From Anaerococcus vaginimassiliensis (GTDB lineage Bacteria > Bacillota > Clostridia > Tissierellales > Peptoniphilaceae), in NCBI RefSeq assembly GCF_900626155.1, contig NZ_LR130844.1:806061-870060 (forward strand): a DNA stretch of 64,000 nt, in the 5' to 3' direction. This document shows, piece by piece, positions 1 to 8,399 of this stretch. Under the pieces are notes generated by a model that was not told the DNA's origin, did not search any database, and was given only the letters and a program-made list of their open reading frames with translations. A program made the translations under genes and the position numbers. Numbering within the stretch: position 1 is the stretch's first letter; the number at the start of each line of letters is the position of its first letter.

Positions 1-1
1 A

Positions 2-589
2 AATACACTAGTTACTCTATTTACGACAACACTTGCAGCCTTTGCCCTTAATTTTATGAATTTTAAATATAAAAAGCTCCTCCAAGGCTTTATGTTATCC
101 CTACTTATGATTCCTTTTGAGATAATTATATTTACGAACTTCTCAACCATAGCAAGGTTAGGTCTGATTGATACTTACGCTGCCCTTATAATTCCATTCT
201 TGGCGTCAGTATTTTATATCTTCTACCTAAAGGAGTTTTTAAGTTCTATTCCTATGGATTTTTATAAGGCAGCCAAGGTAGACGGAGCAAGCGACTTTGA
301 GTTTATAACGAGAGTTATGATCCCAATGAGCAAGTCCACCCTATTTACTATTGGACTACTAAACTTTATTACAGGTTGGAACTCATTCTTGTGGCCAATC
401 CTTGTAACAAACTCAACGAACATGAGGTTAATTTCAAACGGTCTATCTGCTTTTGCTACAGAAGCAGGTCAGCTAATCCACCTTCAAATGGCAGCAAGTA
501 CAATAACTATAATGCCAATTTTAATATTATATTTCATATTTAGAAAGCAAATCCTAAGCGGAGTGTCCTATGGAGGTATCAAGAGATAA
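2..589 (+). CDS. Carbohydrate ABC transporter permease (UgpE/MalG type), 5'-truncated
   Basis: Inner permease subunit of a sugar or glycerol-3-phosphate ABC importer. The reading frame is open from base 2, so the gene starts before the window; the first ATG seen (56) is internal. About five hydrophobic helices remain. The cytoplasmic EAA loop that docks the ATPase is clear (YKAAKVDGAS, then a conserved IP about ten residues on). The C-terminus ends in a short basic tail, as in this family. A matching binding lipoprotein follows 69 bases downstream, so the two belong to one importer. Substrate is not readable from this subunit; a UgpB-like partner suggests glycerol-3-phosphate or an oligosaccharide. 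Confidence 0.88.
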   Translation, partial: NTLVTLFTTTLAAFALNFMNFKYKKLLQGFMLSLLMIPFEIIIFTNFSTIARLGLIDTYAALIIPFLASVFYIFYLKEFLSSIPMDFYKAAKVDGASDFEFITRVMIPMSKSTLFTIGLLNFITGWNSFLWPILVTNSTNMRLISNGLSAFATEAGQLIHLQMAASTITIMPILILYFIFRKQILSGVSYGGIKR

Positions 590-590
590 C

Positions 591-620
591 TTGTTAAAGC
601 TTGATTAAATAGTATATAAT
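591..620 (+). promoter_or_regulatory. Candidate promoter for the binding-protein gene
   Basis: TTGTTA at 591-596 and TATAAT at 615-620 with an 18-base gap lie just after the permease stop. This would allow extra transcription of the highly expressed binding protein. Inference from motif only. Confidence 0.5.
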
Positions 621-658
621 ACTAGTGAAGGAAATATTTGTAAAATAAAGGAGATTTT

Positions 659-1975
659 ATGAAAAAGAAATTATCGTTATTGATGGCTTTAGTTTTGTCA
701 TTAGGAGCTTTCACAGCTTGTGGATCTAACAATGACAAAGAAGCTGATACTTCAACAGATACTAAGGTTGAAGAAGAAGCTAAAGATACTAAGGAAGAAG
801 CTGGCAAAGAAGAAACTGGAAAAACCGACGGTCAAACAGAAATAGTATTCTGGCATGCTATGGGTGGTGGACAAGGCGAAGCTCTTGAAAACTTGACTAA
901 AAAGTTTGAAGAAGAAAACCCAGATATCAAGGTTACTCTACAAGGTCAAGGTAAATACGGAGACTTAAACCAAATTTTAGTTAACTCAATGCAATCACCT
1001 AAAGATCTTCCAACAATCACTCAAGCATATCCTGATTGGATGATCCAATTTAAAGATGCAGACATGGTAGCAGATATAACAGACTATGTTAAAAATGACA
1101 TGGACGATTATGATGATATCTTGCCAGGTGTAAGAGAAGAGCTAGAAAAAGATGGCATGATAGAAGCTCTACCATTTAACAAATCAACAGAAGTATTTTG
1201 GTATAACAAAACTCTTTATGATGAACTAGGATTAAAAGAGCCTACAAGTTTTGAAGAGTTAAAGGAAAATGCTAAAAAAATCTACGAAGAAAAAGGAATC
1301 CCAGGAGCAGGATTTGATTCACTATCAAACTTCTACCTAACATATCTAAAAAACAAGGGAATCGAATTTGATGAAAATCTTGATGTTGCTTCTCCTGAAT
1401 CTATCGAAGCTGTTGAATATTACCTAGAAGGTATCAAAGAAGGATACTTTAGAATAGCAGGAACAGACCAACACTTATCTGGTCCATTTGCAAACGAACA
1501 AGTTGGTTCATTTGTAGGATCAAACGCTGGTGAAGTATATGTAAAAGAAGCTCTAAACGATAAGTTCGAATACGCTGCAGCTCCTTATCCAGCAGAAGAA
1601 GCCTTCCAACAAGGTACAAACATTTATATGTTTGATAAAGCAAGCGATGAAGAAAAACAAGCAGCATTCAAATACATGCAATTCTTAGCTAGCAAGGATT
1701 CACAAGTTGAATTTGCTATAGCTACAGGTTACATGCCAGCAAGAAAATCTGCTGTAGAAGATGAAACATACAAATCATCTGACTCAAAGATTGCACCAAT
1801 CCTTGATAAGGCAAGTGAGAAATTATTCTCAAGACCACTTGCTCCAGGTAGCCAACAAGCTTACAACGATGTAGCAAGCTTACTTGAAAGCATTCTTTCA
1901 AACCCAGATGCAAATGTAAAGTCAGAGCTTGAAGCTTTTGCTCCACAATACAAGGCAGATTTTGAGCAACAATAA
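659..1975 (+). CDS. Extracellular solute-binding lipoprotein, UgpB-like
   Basis: Captures sugar or glycerol-3-phosphate outside the membrane and hands it to the preceding permease. A 20-residue signal peptide ends in a lipobox with Cys21 (FTACGS), followed by an acidic linker to about residue 60. The mature part opens with VFWHAMGGGQGEAL, a hallmark of the UgpB/family 1 binding proteins. Total length 438 is typical. The ATG is preceded by AAAGGAG. It ends at a strong terminator, so it is the last gene of the operon. The family is secure, the ligand is inferred. Confidence 0.9.
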   Translation: MKKKLSLLMALVLSLGAFTACGSNNDKEADTSTDTKVEEEAKDTKEEAGKEETGKTDGQTEIVFWHAMGGGQGEALENLTKKFEEENPDIKVTLQGQGKYGDLNQILVNSMQSPKDLPTITQAYPDWMIQFKDADMVADITDYVKNDMDDYDDILPGVREELEKDGMIEALPFNKSTEVFWYNKTLYDELGLKEPTSFEELKENAKKIYEEKGIPGAGFDSLSNFYLTYLKNKGIEFDENLDVASPESIEAVEYYLEGIKEGYFRIAGTDQHLSGPFANEQVGSFVGSNAGEVYVKEALNDKFEYAAAPYPAEEAFQQGTNIYMFDKASDEEKQAAFKYMQFLASKDSQVEFAIATGYMPARKSAVEDETYKSSDSKIAPILDKASEKLFSRPLAPGSQQAYNDVASLLESILSNPDANVKSELEAFAPQYKADFEQQ

Positions 1976-1986
1976 TAAGCAAGTAA

Positions 1987-2010
1987 AAAAGGCAAGGAAA
2001 CTTGCCTTTT
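1987..2010 (+). terminator. Intrinsic terminator after the binding-protein gene
   Basis: AAAAGGCAAG and CTTGCCTTTT form a perfect ten-pair stem with a GAAA loop. Confidence 0.85.
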
Positions 2011-2037
2011 CTTATGCCTAAATTTATGTAGAAAATA

Positions 2038-2292
2038 TTAGTCTAGGTCTAATTTTAATTGGATATTGTATTCGTCTTTTATCTTTTTTATTAGTCTTTG
2101 AGCTATTTCTTCTATATCTTCATCTTTTGTAATTTCTTCTTCTTTCAATTTGTCAAAAGGCAAGAGGATATAGGAAAGCTTGCTGTTTTTGATAACTCCA
2201 GCATAGCCATTTTCATCTGCATGTCTTGCAAGCTTTGAAAAGTTGGAACTTATTTCTGTTATTGAATAAAAGTTTTCACTGTTGATTTTCAT
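2038..2292 (-). CDS. Phd/YefM-family antitoxin, without an adjacent toxin
   Basis: An 84-residue protein. The N-terminal half (YSITEISSNFSKLARHADENG, then GVIKNSKLSYILLPFDKL) matches the Phd/YefM DNA-binding fold, which represses its own operon and neutralises a partner toxin. The C-terminal half is charged and helical, where such antitoxins wrap the toxin. No toxin gene lies next to it: one side is a terminator, the other a 160-base palindromic repeat. It may be an orphan antitoxin or the relic of a broken toxin-antitoxin pair. A good ribosome site (AGGAGG) precedes the ATG. Confidence 0.7.
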   Translation of the reverse strand: MKINSENFYSITEISSNFSKLARHADENGYAGVIKNSKLSYILLPFDKLKEEEITKDEDIEEIAQRLIKKIKDEYNIQLKLDLD

Positions 2293-2344
2293 ATTGGCCT
2301 CCTATTTGATATATAGCCATTTTTAGGAGATTTTAACCAAAAGA

Positions 2345-2507
2345 AAAAGGGGATGTTGCAAAACTATGAATAATCATCGTACCATCGTTAGAAGGTTCTC
2401 TTAGCAAATTTTCAGTGGAGCCTGCCGGCTAATGGAGGCAAAATTTCCGTGGAGGTTCTTCTAACGATAAAGGTACGATTTATTCATTCTACAACATCAC
2501 CTTAAAA
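2345..2507. repeat. Palindromic repeat, copy 1 (MITE- or RUP-like)
   Basis: A long imperfect inverted repeat of about 160 bases centred on the GCCGGC near 2423-2430. It recurs almost unchanged at 43313-43472. The outer arms here are AAGGGGATGTTG and CAACATCACCTT. It encodes no protein and sits between two minus-strand genes, where it could also act as a terminator. Confidence 0.85.
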
Positions 2508-2512
2508 ATTTT

Positions 2513-3649
2513 TTATAAGCTCATTGCATCAACGATTAGTTGTAGGTAGTTAGCTGTATCTTTTAGAGTAGCTCCTGTAACTGCATCGATTGTGCCGTCT
2601 TCTTTTTTAGAATCAATTGCTTCTTTGATTTCATCAGCTGTTTTGCCAGCAACGAAGTTTTCTATAGCTTCAAAGTTATCTTTGATAGATACTGTTGATT
2701 TTCCTTTTTCGGCCATTTTTTCTGAGTATTTTTCGTTGTTTTCAAGTTTTGAACCAAGAACTTTGTTTTCTTCTGCATATCCTTGTGTGAAGTCAGTTCC
2801 TTCTTTAGCAATTCCCATTCCATCTTCGATGTATTGGAATTCGTCAAAGCTTGCAGCAACAACTTTGTCACCTTCCATAGCAACTACAGCATCAGCGAAT
2901 GATTTTTCTCCGTGTGGAGCACCTACTATAGATTTGAATGTGATTTCTTCTGGGTTTTCAGCGTGACCTACAGAAACGAAATCTTCACTCTTAGCTACTT
3001 CTACGACTTGGTTTAGTAGAGATGGTGTAGATTTGAATGTTGCACCTGTTACAGCTTCTATGATTTCATCATCTGATTTTTCTTTTAGGAAATCTTCTAA
3101 TTCAGAGATTGTTTTTCCTTTTGCAAAGTTTGCGATTCCTTCGTAAGTTTCTTTTAGACTTGTAGGAGATCCAGCTTCTTTCATTTGAGCTGAGTATTTT
3201 TCTTCGTTAGCCATTTTTGAAATAAGAACTTTGCCTTCAGCTGTTCCTTCTCCAAATTCCTTGTCAGAGTTGTTTACTCCTTCAAAATCTCCATCTGCTG
3301 AATCGTATTGATATTCGTCAAGAGAAACACCAACGATCGTATCTCCACTTGTTGCTACAACGATTCTTGGGAAAGATCTTGATTCATCGCTTTTTGGGTA
3401 TCCTCTGTGAAGCATTAGGTTACCTTCATCTGTTTCAGCGTCAGTAGATTTTACTTCTTCGTCTTTTTTATCTTCTTTAGCTTCGTCTTTTGTTTCTTCC
3501 TTGTTAGCATCATCTTTTGTTTCTGTTTCAGCTTCTTGGCTTACTTCAGTTTCAGCTTTGTTATCAGCTTCTTTCTCGTTTGTATTTGAGCAAGCGCTTA
3601 GTACTAAAGCAGATGCTAGCATTAGAGTAGCTATATTTATTTTTTTCAT
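2513..3649 (-). CDS. Lipoprotein with two tandem FMN-binding-like domains
   Basis: A 378-residue exported lipoprotein: signal peptide with Cys20 (VLSACSN), a Lys/Glu/Asp-rich linker to about residue 75, then two similar domains of about 150 residues. Each domain ends in a TGAT motif (EAVTGATFKST and DAVTGATLKDT). This fits the D-x-x-(S/T)-G-A-T flavinylation signature on which ApbE attaches FMN covalently to the last Thr in NqrC/RnfG-type domains. Each domain also repeats a VGVSLDEYQY/VAASFDEFQY strand. It is probably a membrane-anchored extracellular flavoprotein in electron transfer. No ApbE or partner reductase is in the window. The domain call is inference from motifs. Confidence 0.65.
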   Translation of the reverse strand: MKKINIATLMLASALVLSACSNTNEKEADNKAETEVSQEAETETKDDANKEETKDEAKEDKKDEEVKSTDAETDEGNLMLHRGYPKSDESRSFPRIVVATSGDTIVGVSLDEYQYDSADGDFEGVNNSDKEFGEGTAEGKVLISKMANEEKYSAQMKEAGSPTSLKETYEGIANFAKGKTISELEDFLKEKSDDEIIEAVTGATFKSTPSLLNQVVEVAKSEDFVSVGHAENPEEITFKSIVGAPHGEKSFADAVVAMEGDKVVAASFDEFQYIEDGMGIAKEGTDFTQGYAEENKVLGSKLENNEKYSEKMAEKGKSTVSIKDNFEAIENFVAGKTADEIKEAIDSKKEDGTIDAVTGATLKDTANYLQLIVDAMSL

Positions 3650-3768
3650 ATTTTCCTCCTAATAATATAATAGCCTAATATATATATTATATTATTTAAA
3701 GATAAAAAAGCAAATCAAGACAATGGTAACAATTGCATAAAAGTCTTTTATTTTTCTAAATAATTTGA

Positions 3769-3848
3769 TATAATAAATTTATAAAATTAAAGATATTGGC
3801 AAGGCTAATTGATTATAGGTAGTTTTTAAGTAAACTACCTTTTTTTTA
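3769..3848 (+). promoter_or_regulatory. arcA promoter (-10) and leader terminator hairpin
   Basis: TATAAT at 3769-3774 is followed by a hairpin (AGGTAGTTT / AAACTACCT, 3817-3840) and a run of T residues, all before the arcA start. A terminator inside the leader suggests attenuation, though it could instead end readthrough from upstream. No known riboswitch core is visible. Confidence 0.5.
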
Positions 3849-3868
3849 GGAAATTTTAAGGAGTCTGT

Positions 3869-5074
3869 ATGAAAAAAATCAATGTAAACAATGAAATTAA
3901 GCCACTAAAGAAGGTCTTGTTACATAGGCCAGGAGAAGAGCTACTAAATCTAACTCCAAATGCTCTTGATGAACTTTTATTTGACGATATACCAGATCTT
4001 GAAAAAGCTATAGAAGAGCACGACAATTTTGCCAAAATATTTAAAGATGAAGGAATAGAAGTAGTTTATTTAGAAGATTTGATGGCAGAAACATTAGACC
4101 AAAATAAAAATCTAAGAGAAGAATTTTTAGAAAAATATCTAAAAGAGGCGAATATTTCAGATGAACTAGCCTATAAGGAATCAAAGAAACTCTTAGAATC
4201 TATAAAAGATACCAAAGAATTTGTCCTAAAAACTATGAGCGGAATAACTCTCAAGGAATTAGGTATCAAAAATGATAAGGTAATCTACAACCAAAAATAT
4301 ACTGCAATCAACCCAATGCCAAACCTATATTTTACTAGAGATCCATTTTCATCAATTGCAGAGGGTGTATCAATTAACTCAATGTATTCTGTAACTAGGT
4401 CAAGAGAAACAATCTATGCTGATTATATCTTTAACTATCACAAGGATTACAAAGGAACTAAAAACTTCTACGGCAGGGGCAAGGACTATCATATAGAAGG
4501 CGGAGACATACTAAATATCAACGAGAACCTTTTGATGATTGGAATCAGCCAAAGAACTGAACTTGATGCTATTAGAGTACTCGCTAAAAACGTGTTAGAA
4601 GATAAAGATAATGATATAAATGAGATAATTGGGGTAAATATTCCGAATGAAAGGGCATATATGCACCTTGATACTGTCTTTACTCAAATAGATGTTGATA
4701 CCTTTACCTATCATCCAGGTATAATTTCAACCTTCCACGCTGTAAAGTTTAGCCTAAGAGATGGGGAAATGAGTGAAGAATTTATAGAAAAATCCCTAGA
4801 TGATTTATTAAAAGATGCCCTAAAACTAGACAAGATAAACCTCTTGCCATGTGGCGGAGGAGATCCAATAGCAGCCCTTAGAGAACAATGGACAGATGGA
4901 TCTAATACCCTTGCGATAGCACCGGGCAAGGTAATTGTCTATAAGAGAAACACAGTCACAAATCAAATGCTTGAGCTAAACGATATCGAGGTTATAAAGC
5001 TAGATTCATCAACCCTAACCGTAGGTAGGGGAGGACCAAGATGTATGTCCATGCCTTTGATAAGGGGAGATTAA
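3869..5074 (+). CDS. arcA: Arginine deiminase
   Basis: Hydrolyses arginine to citrulline and ammonia, the first step of the ADI pathway, giving ATP and acid tolerance when coupled to ornithine carbamoyltransferase and carbamate kinase. Length 401 is standard. Visible landmarks are FTRDPFSSI, the EGGD guanidino-binding motif (E210-D213), and the nucleophile Cys392 in GGPRCMSMPL close to the C-terminus. The ATG has an AAGGAG ribosome site. It stands alone here: arcB, arcC and the antiporter arcD are not adjacent, so the pathway must be dispersed or partial. Confidence 0.96.
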   Translation: MKKINVNNEIKPLKKVLLHRPGEELLNLTPNALDELLFDDIPDLEKAIEEHDNFAKIFKDEGIEVVYLEDLMAETLDQNKNLREEFLEKYLKEANISDELAYKESKKLLESIKDTKEFVLKTMSGITLKELGIKNDKVIYNQKYTAINPMPNLYFTRDPFSSIAEGVSINSMYSVTRSRETIYADYIFNYHKDYKGTKNFYGRGKDYHIEGGDILNINENLLMIGISQRTELDAIRVLAKNVLEDKDNDINEIIGVNIPNERAYMHLDTVFTQIDVDTFTYHPGIISTFHAVKFSLRDGEMSEEFIEKSLDDLLKDALKLDKINLLPCGGGDPIAALREQWTDGSNTLAIAPGKVIVYKRNTVTNQMLELNDIEVIKLDSSTLTVGRGGPRCMSMPLIRGD

Positions 5075-5114
5075 TATATTTATAAAAAAATATTAAAATT
5101 TTATATAAATTAAT

Positions 5115-5143
5115 TTGAAAATTAAATATATTCAAAGTATAAT
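5115..5143 (+). promoter_or_regulatory. Promoter for the 64-residue membrane protein
   Basis: TTGAAA, 17 bases, TATAAT. Confidence 0.6.
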
Positions 5144-5194
5144 TGAGATATAGTAGAAAAAGGGTTGACCCTGAATTATAGAAAGAGGCTATAA

Positions 5195-5389
5195 ATGTTT
5201 GATTATAAGAAAAAATATGATAAAAGAGAAGAAAATACTGTAGGCAAATATCTTTTCACTGCAGCAGCTGCAGTAGTAGGTGGCTATCTATATCTAAAGA
5301 ATAATAATAAAATCGACGAAGTAAAAGATAAAGTAGACGATATAAAAGACGAAATAATAGATGCTGTAAAAGGCGAAGATCTTTTATAA
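5195..5389 (+). CDS. Small membrane protein, YtxH-like layout
   Basis: A 64-residue protein of unknown function. It has a charged N-terminus, one hydrophobic segment (roughly residues 18-36, with GGYLYL), and a C-terminal amphipathic helix of alternating charges (VKDKVDDIKDEIIDAVK). That layout recalls YtxH-type stress proteins, but the sequence is too short to assign. It has its own promoter and terminator, so it is very likely a real monocistronic gene. Confidence 0.6.
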   Translation: MFDYKKKYDKREENTVGKYLFTAAAAVVGGYLYLKNNNKIDEVKDKVDDIKDEIIDAVKGEDLL

Positions 5390-5405
5390 GATTGCAGTTT
5401 AAATC

Positions 5406-5428
5406 AAAAGCTCCTGAGGGAGCTTTTT
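5406..5428 (+). terminator. Intrinsic terminator
   Basis: AAAGCTCC / GGAGCTTTTTT stem with a TGAG loop. Confidence 0.85.
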
Positions 5429-5431
5429 TGT

Positions 5432-5460
5432 TTGACAACATCCCTTTATTTTGCTATGAT
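5432..5460 (+). promoter_or_regulatory. Promoter of the uracil permease gene
   Basis: Consensus TTGACA, 17-base spacer, TATGAT. The short leader leaves no room for a PyrR attenuator. Confidence 0.75.
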
Positions 5461-5487
5461 AATTGGTGAAAAATTTAGGGAGGTATT

Positions 5488-6753
5488 ATGAAAAATTCTA
5501 AAAAAATCTACCATGTAGAAGACGAAGTTCCTTTTAAATTACTTTTACCATTGTCGATCCAACATACATTTGCAATGTTTGGAGCTAGTGTTTTAGTTCC
5601 TATTCTTTTTGGTATCAATCCAGGAATTGTATTGTTGATGAATGGTATCGGAACACTTTTATTTATATTAATTACTAAGAAACAGGCACCGGCTTATTTA
5701 GGTTCCTCATTTGCATTCCTAGCTCCAGGTACAGCTATTATTGCAAGCGAAGGATTTGAATATGCGCAAGGTGCTTTTATTGTACTCGGAATTATGGGAT
5801 GCCTGCTCGCTTATATTATTTATAAGTTTGGAATAGGTTGGATAGATGTGGTCTTGCCACCTGCTGCAATGGGTGCAGTTGTTGCATTAATTGGTTTTGA
5901 ACTTGCTGGAAATACTGTAACTGGCGGATCTATTGGAGCAAATCTTATGACAGATACAGCAAGTTCTAAAGACTTTATAGTGTTTTTTGTAACTTTGCTT
6001 ACAGCGATTATTGGCTCTGTTGCCTTCAAGGGATTCTTCTCAACAATTCCTATTCTAATTTCAATAGTAGTAGGATATGTTACAGCTATATTTTTTGATA
6101 TGGTAGATTTTACTCCTGTTAGAGAGGCTGCACTATTTACCTTGCCAGACTTTTCTTTGCCAAAGTTTTCAGCAGGCTCAATTCTTGCCATGTTGCCTGT
6201 TATTCTAGTTATAACAAGTGAGCATATTTCTCACCAAGTTGTTACTTCTAATATTATCGGAAAAGATTTACTAAACGAACCAGGCCTTCACAGGTCAATA
6301 TTTGCAGATAACTTTTCATCAGCCCTATCTGGATTTCTAGGTGGAGTTCCAACTACTACTTATGGTGAAAATATCGGAGTTATGGCTATAACTGGAGTTT
6401 ATTCTGTTCAGGTTATAGGAGGAGCTGCAGTTATTTCTATAATAATGGCCTTCTTTGGACCACTTGCAGCCTTCATCCAAACTATACCAGGAAATGTTAT
6501 AGGGGGAGTTACCTTCCTTCTTTATGGAATGATTGGTACAAGTGGAATCAGACTTCTAGTTGATCAAAAGGTAGATTACTCAAAATCAGTCAATCTAATT
6601 TTAACTTCAGTGATATTTATAGCAGGTCTTTCTGGTCTATCTATAAAACTTGGTTCAATTGAGCTTTCAGGAATGGTACTAGCATCTGTAGTGGCGGTCG
6701 TACTATCAGCTTTTATGACTTTACTTAAAAAACTAGATTTGATTAACCAATAA
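5488..6753 (+). CDS. Uracil/xanthine permease (UraA family)
   Basis: Membrane symporter of the nucleobase:cation NCS2 family that brings in uracil or xanthine for salvage. It has 421 residues and about 12-14 hydrophobic helices. The N-terminal LSIQHTFAMFGASVLVPILFG is the family signature (QH motif), followed by APAYLGSSFAFLAP. The conserved segment VITSEHISHQVVTSNIIGKDLLNEPGLHRSIFADN carries the substrate-binding Glu region and the NCS2 signature. UraA-type length and the QHT motif favour uracil over xanthine, but the substrate is inferred. It is monocistronic, between its own promoter and terminator. Confidence 0.9.
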   Translation: MKNSKKIYHVEDEVPFKLLLPLSIQHTFAMFGASVLVPILFGINPGIVLLMNGIGTLLFILITKKQAPAYLGSSFAFLAPGTAIIASEGFEYAQGAFIVLGIMGCLLAYIIYKFGIGWIDVVLPPAAMGAVVALIGFELAGNTVTGGSIGANLMTDTASSKDFIVFFVTLLTAIIGSVAFKGFFSTIPILISIVVGYVTAIFFDMVDFTPVREAALFTLPDFSLPKFSAGSILAMLPVILVITSEHISHQVVTSNIIGKDLLNEPGLHRSIFADNFSSALSGFLGGVPTTTYGENIGVMAITGVYSVQVIGGAAVISIIMAFFGPLAAFIQTIPGNVIGGVTFLLYGMIGTSGIRLLVDQKVDYSKSVNLILTSVIFIAGLSGLSIKLGSIELSGMVLASVVAVVLSAFMTLLKKLDLINQ

Positions 6754-6764
6754 TTATTTTAACT

Positions 6765-6792
6765 AAAAAATCCCCAATTGGGGATTTTTTTT
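6765..6792 (+). terminator. Intrinsic terminator
   Basis: AAAAAATCCCC / GGGGATTTTTTT, nearly symmetric, so it may also stop transcription from the opposite strand. Confidence 0.85.
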
Positions 6793-6833
6793 ATATATGT
6801 AAAGGCTAGTTTGTAGCCATTTTAATTTTTTTA

Positions 6834-7391
6834 TTATTGCAAGAACAAGTGTTCTATTAATATTTTGACTCCAAGACCTATAAGGATTAGTCCACCTATA
6901 AGCTCTGAAACTTGCTTGCTTTTTACACCTAGTTTAGATCCTATTTTAAAACCTATTATAGAAAGGATAGCTGTAACTATGCCTATAGTTGAGGTTGATT
7001 TTACTATATCTATATTTAAAAAGGCAAGTCCTACTCCAACTGCAAGAGCATCAATTGATGTTGCAATTCCCATTCGAGTTAGGCTCCTTAGGTCGAAACC
7101 GTGATTTACTTCGCAATAGGCTTCTCTAGATTCTTTTATCATTTGAAGACCAAGAAATCCTAAAAGAAAGAAAGCTATCCAATGGTCAATTGCTCTTATG
7201 GCATCTGCAAAATTTCTTCCTAACAAAAATCCAATAACTGGCATCAAAGCTTGAAAAAATCCAAATACAAAGCCAATGGAAAGACTGTTTTTTATTGAGT
7301 GAGTTTTTTCTGACAATCCCTTGCAAATGCTAGCTGCAAGGGCATCCATGGCAAGTCCGACCGATAAAACTAATAATGATCCTGTATCCAA
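6834..7391 (-). CDS. mntP: Manganese efflux pump MntP
   Basis: Exports Mn(II) and protects against manganese overload. It has 185 residues in six helices arranged as two three-helix repeats. Each repeat carries the family acidic motif: AMDALAAS near residue 15 and SIDALAVG near residue 113. Both have the Asp-Ala-Leu-Ala core expected of YebN/MntP. Many mntP genes sit behind a yybP-ykoY riboswitch; here only about 110 bases separate it from the upstream gene, and no such motif is seen. Confidence 0.88.
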   Translation of the reverse strand: MDTGSLLVLSVGLAMDALAASICKGLSEKTHSIKNSLSIGFVFGFFQALMPVIGFLLGRNFADAIRAIDHWIAFFLLGFLGLQMIKESREAYCEVNHGFDLRSLTRMGIATSIDALAVGVGLAFLNIDIVKSTSTIGIVTAILSIIGFKIGSKLGVKSKQVSELIGGLILIGLGVKILIEHLFLQ

Positions 7392-7466
7392 AAAATCCTC
7401 CTAATATTTCGATAAATGCTTTACTATTTAACCATATCTTTGATAGATTGCAAGAAATGAGTAAAT

Positions 7467-7490
7467 AAAAACCAGCTTAGTGCTGGTTTT
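7467..7490 (-). terminator. Terminator of the secreted-protein pair
   Basis: On the minus strand AAAACCAGCAC and GCTGGTTTTTA pair, followed by T residues. Confidence 0.75.
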
Positions 7491-7501
7491 AGTTTGAGTT
7501 A

Positions 7502-8398
7502 TTATTGAAACATAGCTAAGTAAGAGTTAGCTTTTTCTATTAGTGCTCTACTATTGGCTGCGCTTGCCTCTGACTCGTTGATTATATTAATCAAATCATC
7601 TTCAACTGATTTTACTAAATCAGGGAATTGGTTGATTAATATACTAGCTGCTTCAGATTTGATTTCATTATCTTCGAGTGATTCTTCTAAATTTATCACT
7701 TCAATCTTTAAGCTAGCATAAGTAGCTAGACTTTTCTTTGCACTATTTATAGCAACAGTTGCAGCTCTAAGTTTTTCGTAATCGCCACTATTATTAGCCA
7801 AGATTCCCTTAGCGTTTGCCACTGCTTCGCTGTATGCATCTCTTAGTTTTTGAGTAACTAGACTATTGTAAACTTCAGTGCTTTTAACGTTAACTGAGTC
7901 ATCGATAGCCTTTTGAAGTTGATTTTTTTGAGTTTCTAGATCACTTGTAGCTGACCTTGCGGCTCTTGCCATTCTTGGTCTTGGTGCTTCACTTACTTCA
8001 AGTTCGTCATCTAAGCTATAAAGGCTAACTTCTCCACCATATACAAGATCATCTAGGTTTTCAGCTGCATAGTAAGCTACAGCAAGATTTTGGGTGTTTT
8101 CGACATTTTCCTCTGTCTTAGTTTCCTTATCTTCTTTCTCTAAATCTTCTTTAGTATCCTCTTTTTTATCGGATTTTTCTTCTTCTTTGCTATCTTTTTT
8201 ATTTTCTTCTTTACTATCTTTGTTTTCTTCTGTTGTATTTTCCTTCTTTTCTTCTTTAGAATCTTCCTTAGCTTCTTTTGTATCTTCCTTTACCTCTTCT
8301 TCAGCATAGGAAATATTTACTAGAGGGCTAGTTTCTGATAGACCAAGAACGGAGAAGTTAACTGCTAGTAAGCAAGCTAGTATTTTTTTGTTAGTCAT
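7502..8398 (-). CDS. Secreted FIVAR-like protein with a shared C-terminal helical module
   Basis: A 298-residue exported protein. A signal peptide of about 31 residues is followed by a long Lys/Glu/Asp-rich stretch (about 35-100). Next is a helical region (about 155-230) resembling the FIVAR surface module (VYNSLVTQKLRDAYSEAV, then AKGILANN). The last 55 residues match the C-terminus of the protein encoded just upstream. No LPXTG motif or lipobox is present, so it is released or held by charge. Its ATG lies one base past the stop of the upstream gene with a GGAGG site overlapping that stop, so the two are translationally coupled. Function unknown; a surface or matrix-binding role is inference. 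Confidence 0.65.
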   Translation of the reverse strand: MTNKKILACLLAVNFSVLGLSETSPLVNISYAEEEVKEDTKEAKEDSKEEKKENTTEENKDSKEENKKDSKEEEKSDKKEDTKEDLEKEDKETKTEENVENTQNLAVAYYAAENLDDLVYGGEVSLYSLDDELEVSEAPRPRMARAARSATSDLETQKNQLQKAIDDSVNVKSTEVYNSLVTQKLRDAYSEAVANAKGILANNSGDYEKLRAATVAINSAKKSLATYASLKIEVINLEESLEDNEIKSEAASILINQFPDLVKSVEDDLINIINESEASAANSRALIEKANSYLAMFQ

Positions 8399-8399
8399 A

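Noticed and set aside
7392-7500. yybP-ykoY manganese riboswitch before mntP
   Set aside because: The gap is about 110 bases, part of it a terminator, and the conserved riboswitch motifs are absent.
8094-8309. Serine-rich plus-strand frame
   Set aside because: Antisense of the Lys/Glu-rich linker of the secreted protein; a composition artefact.
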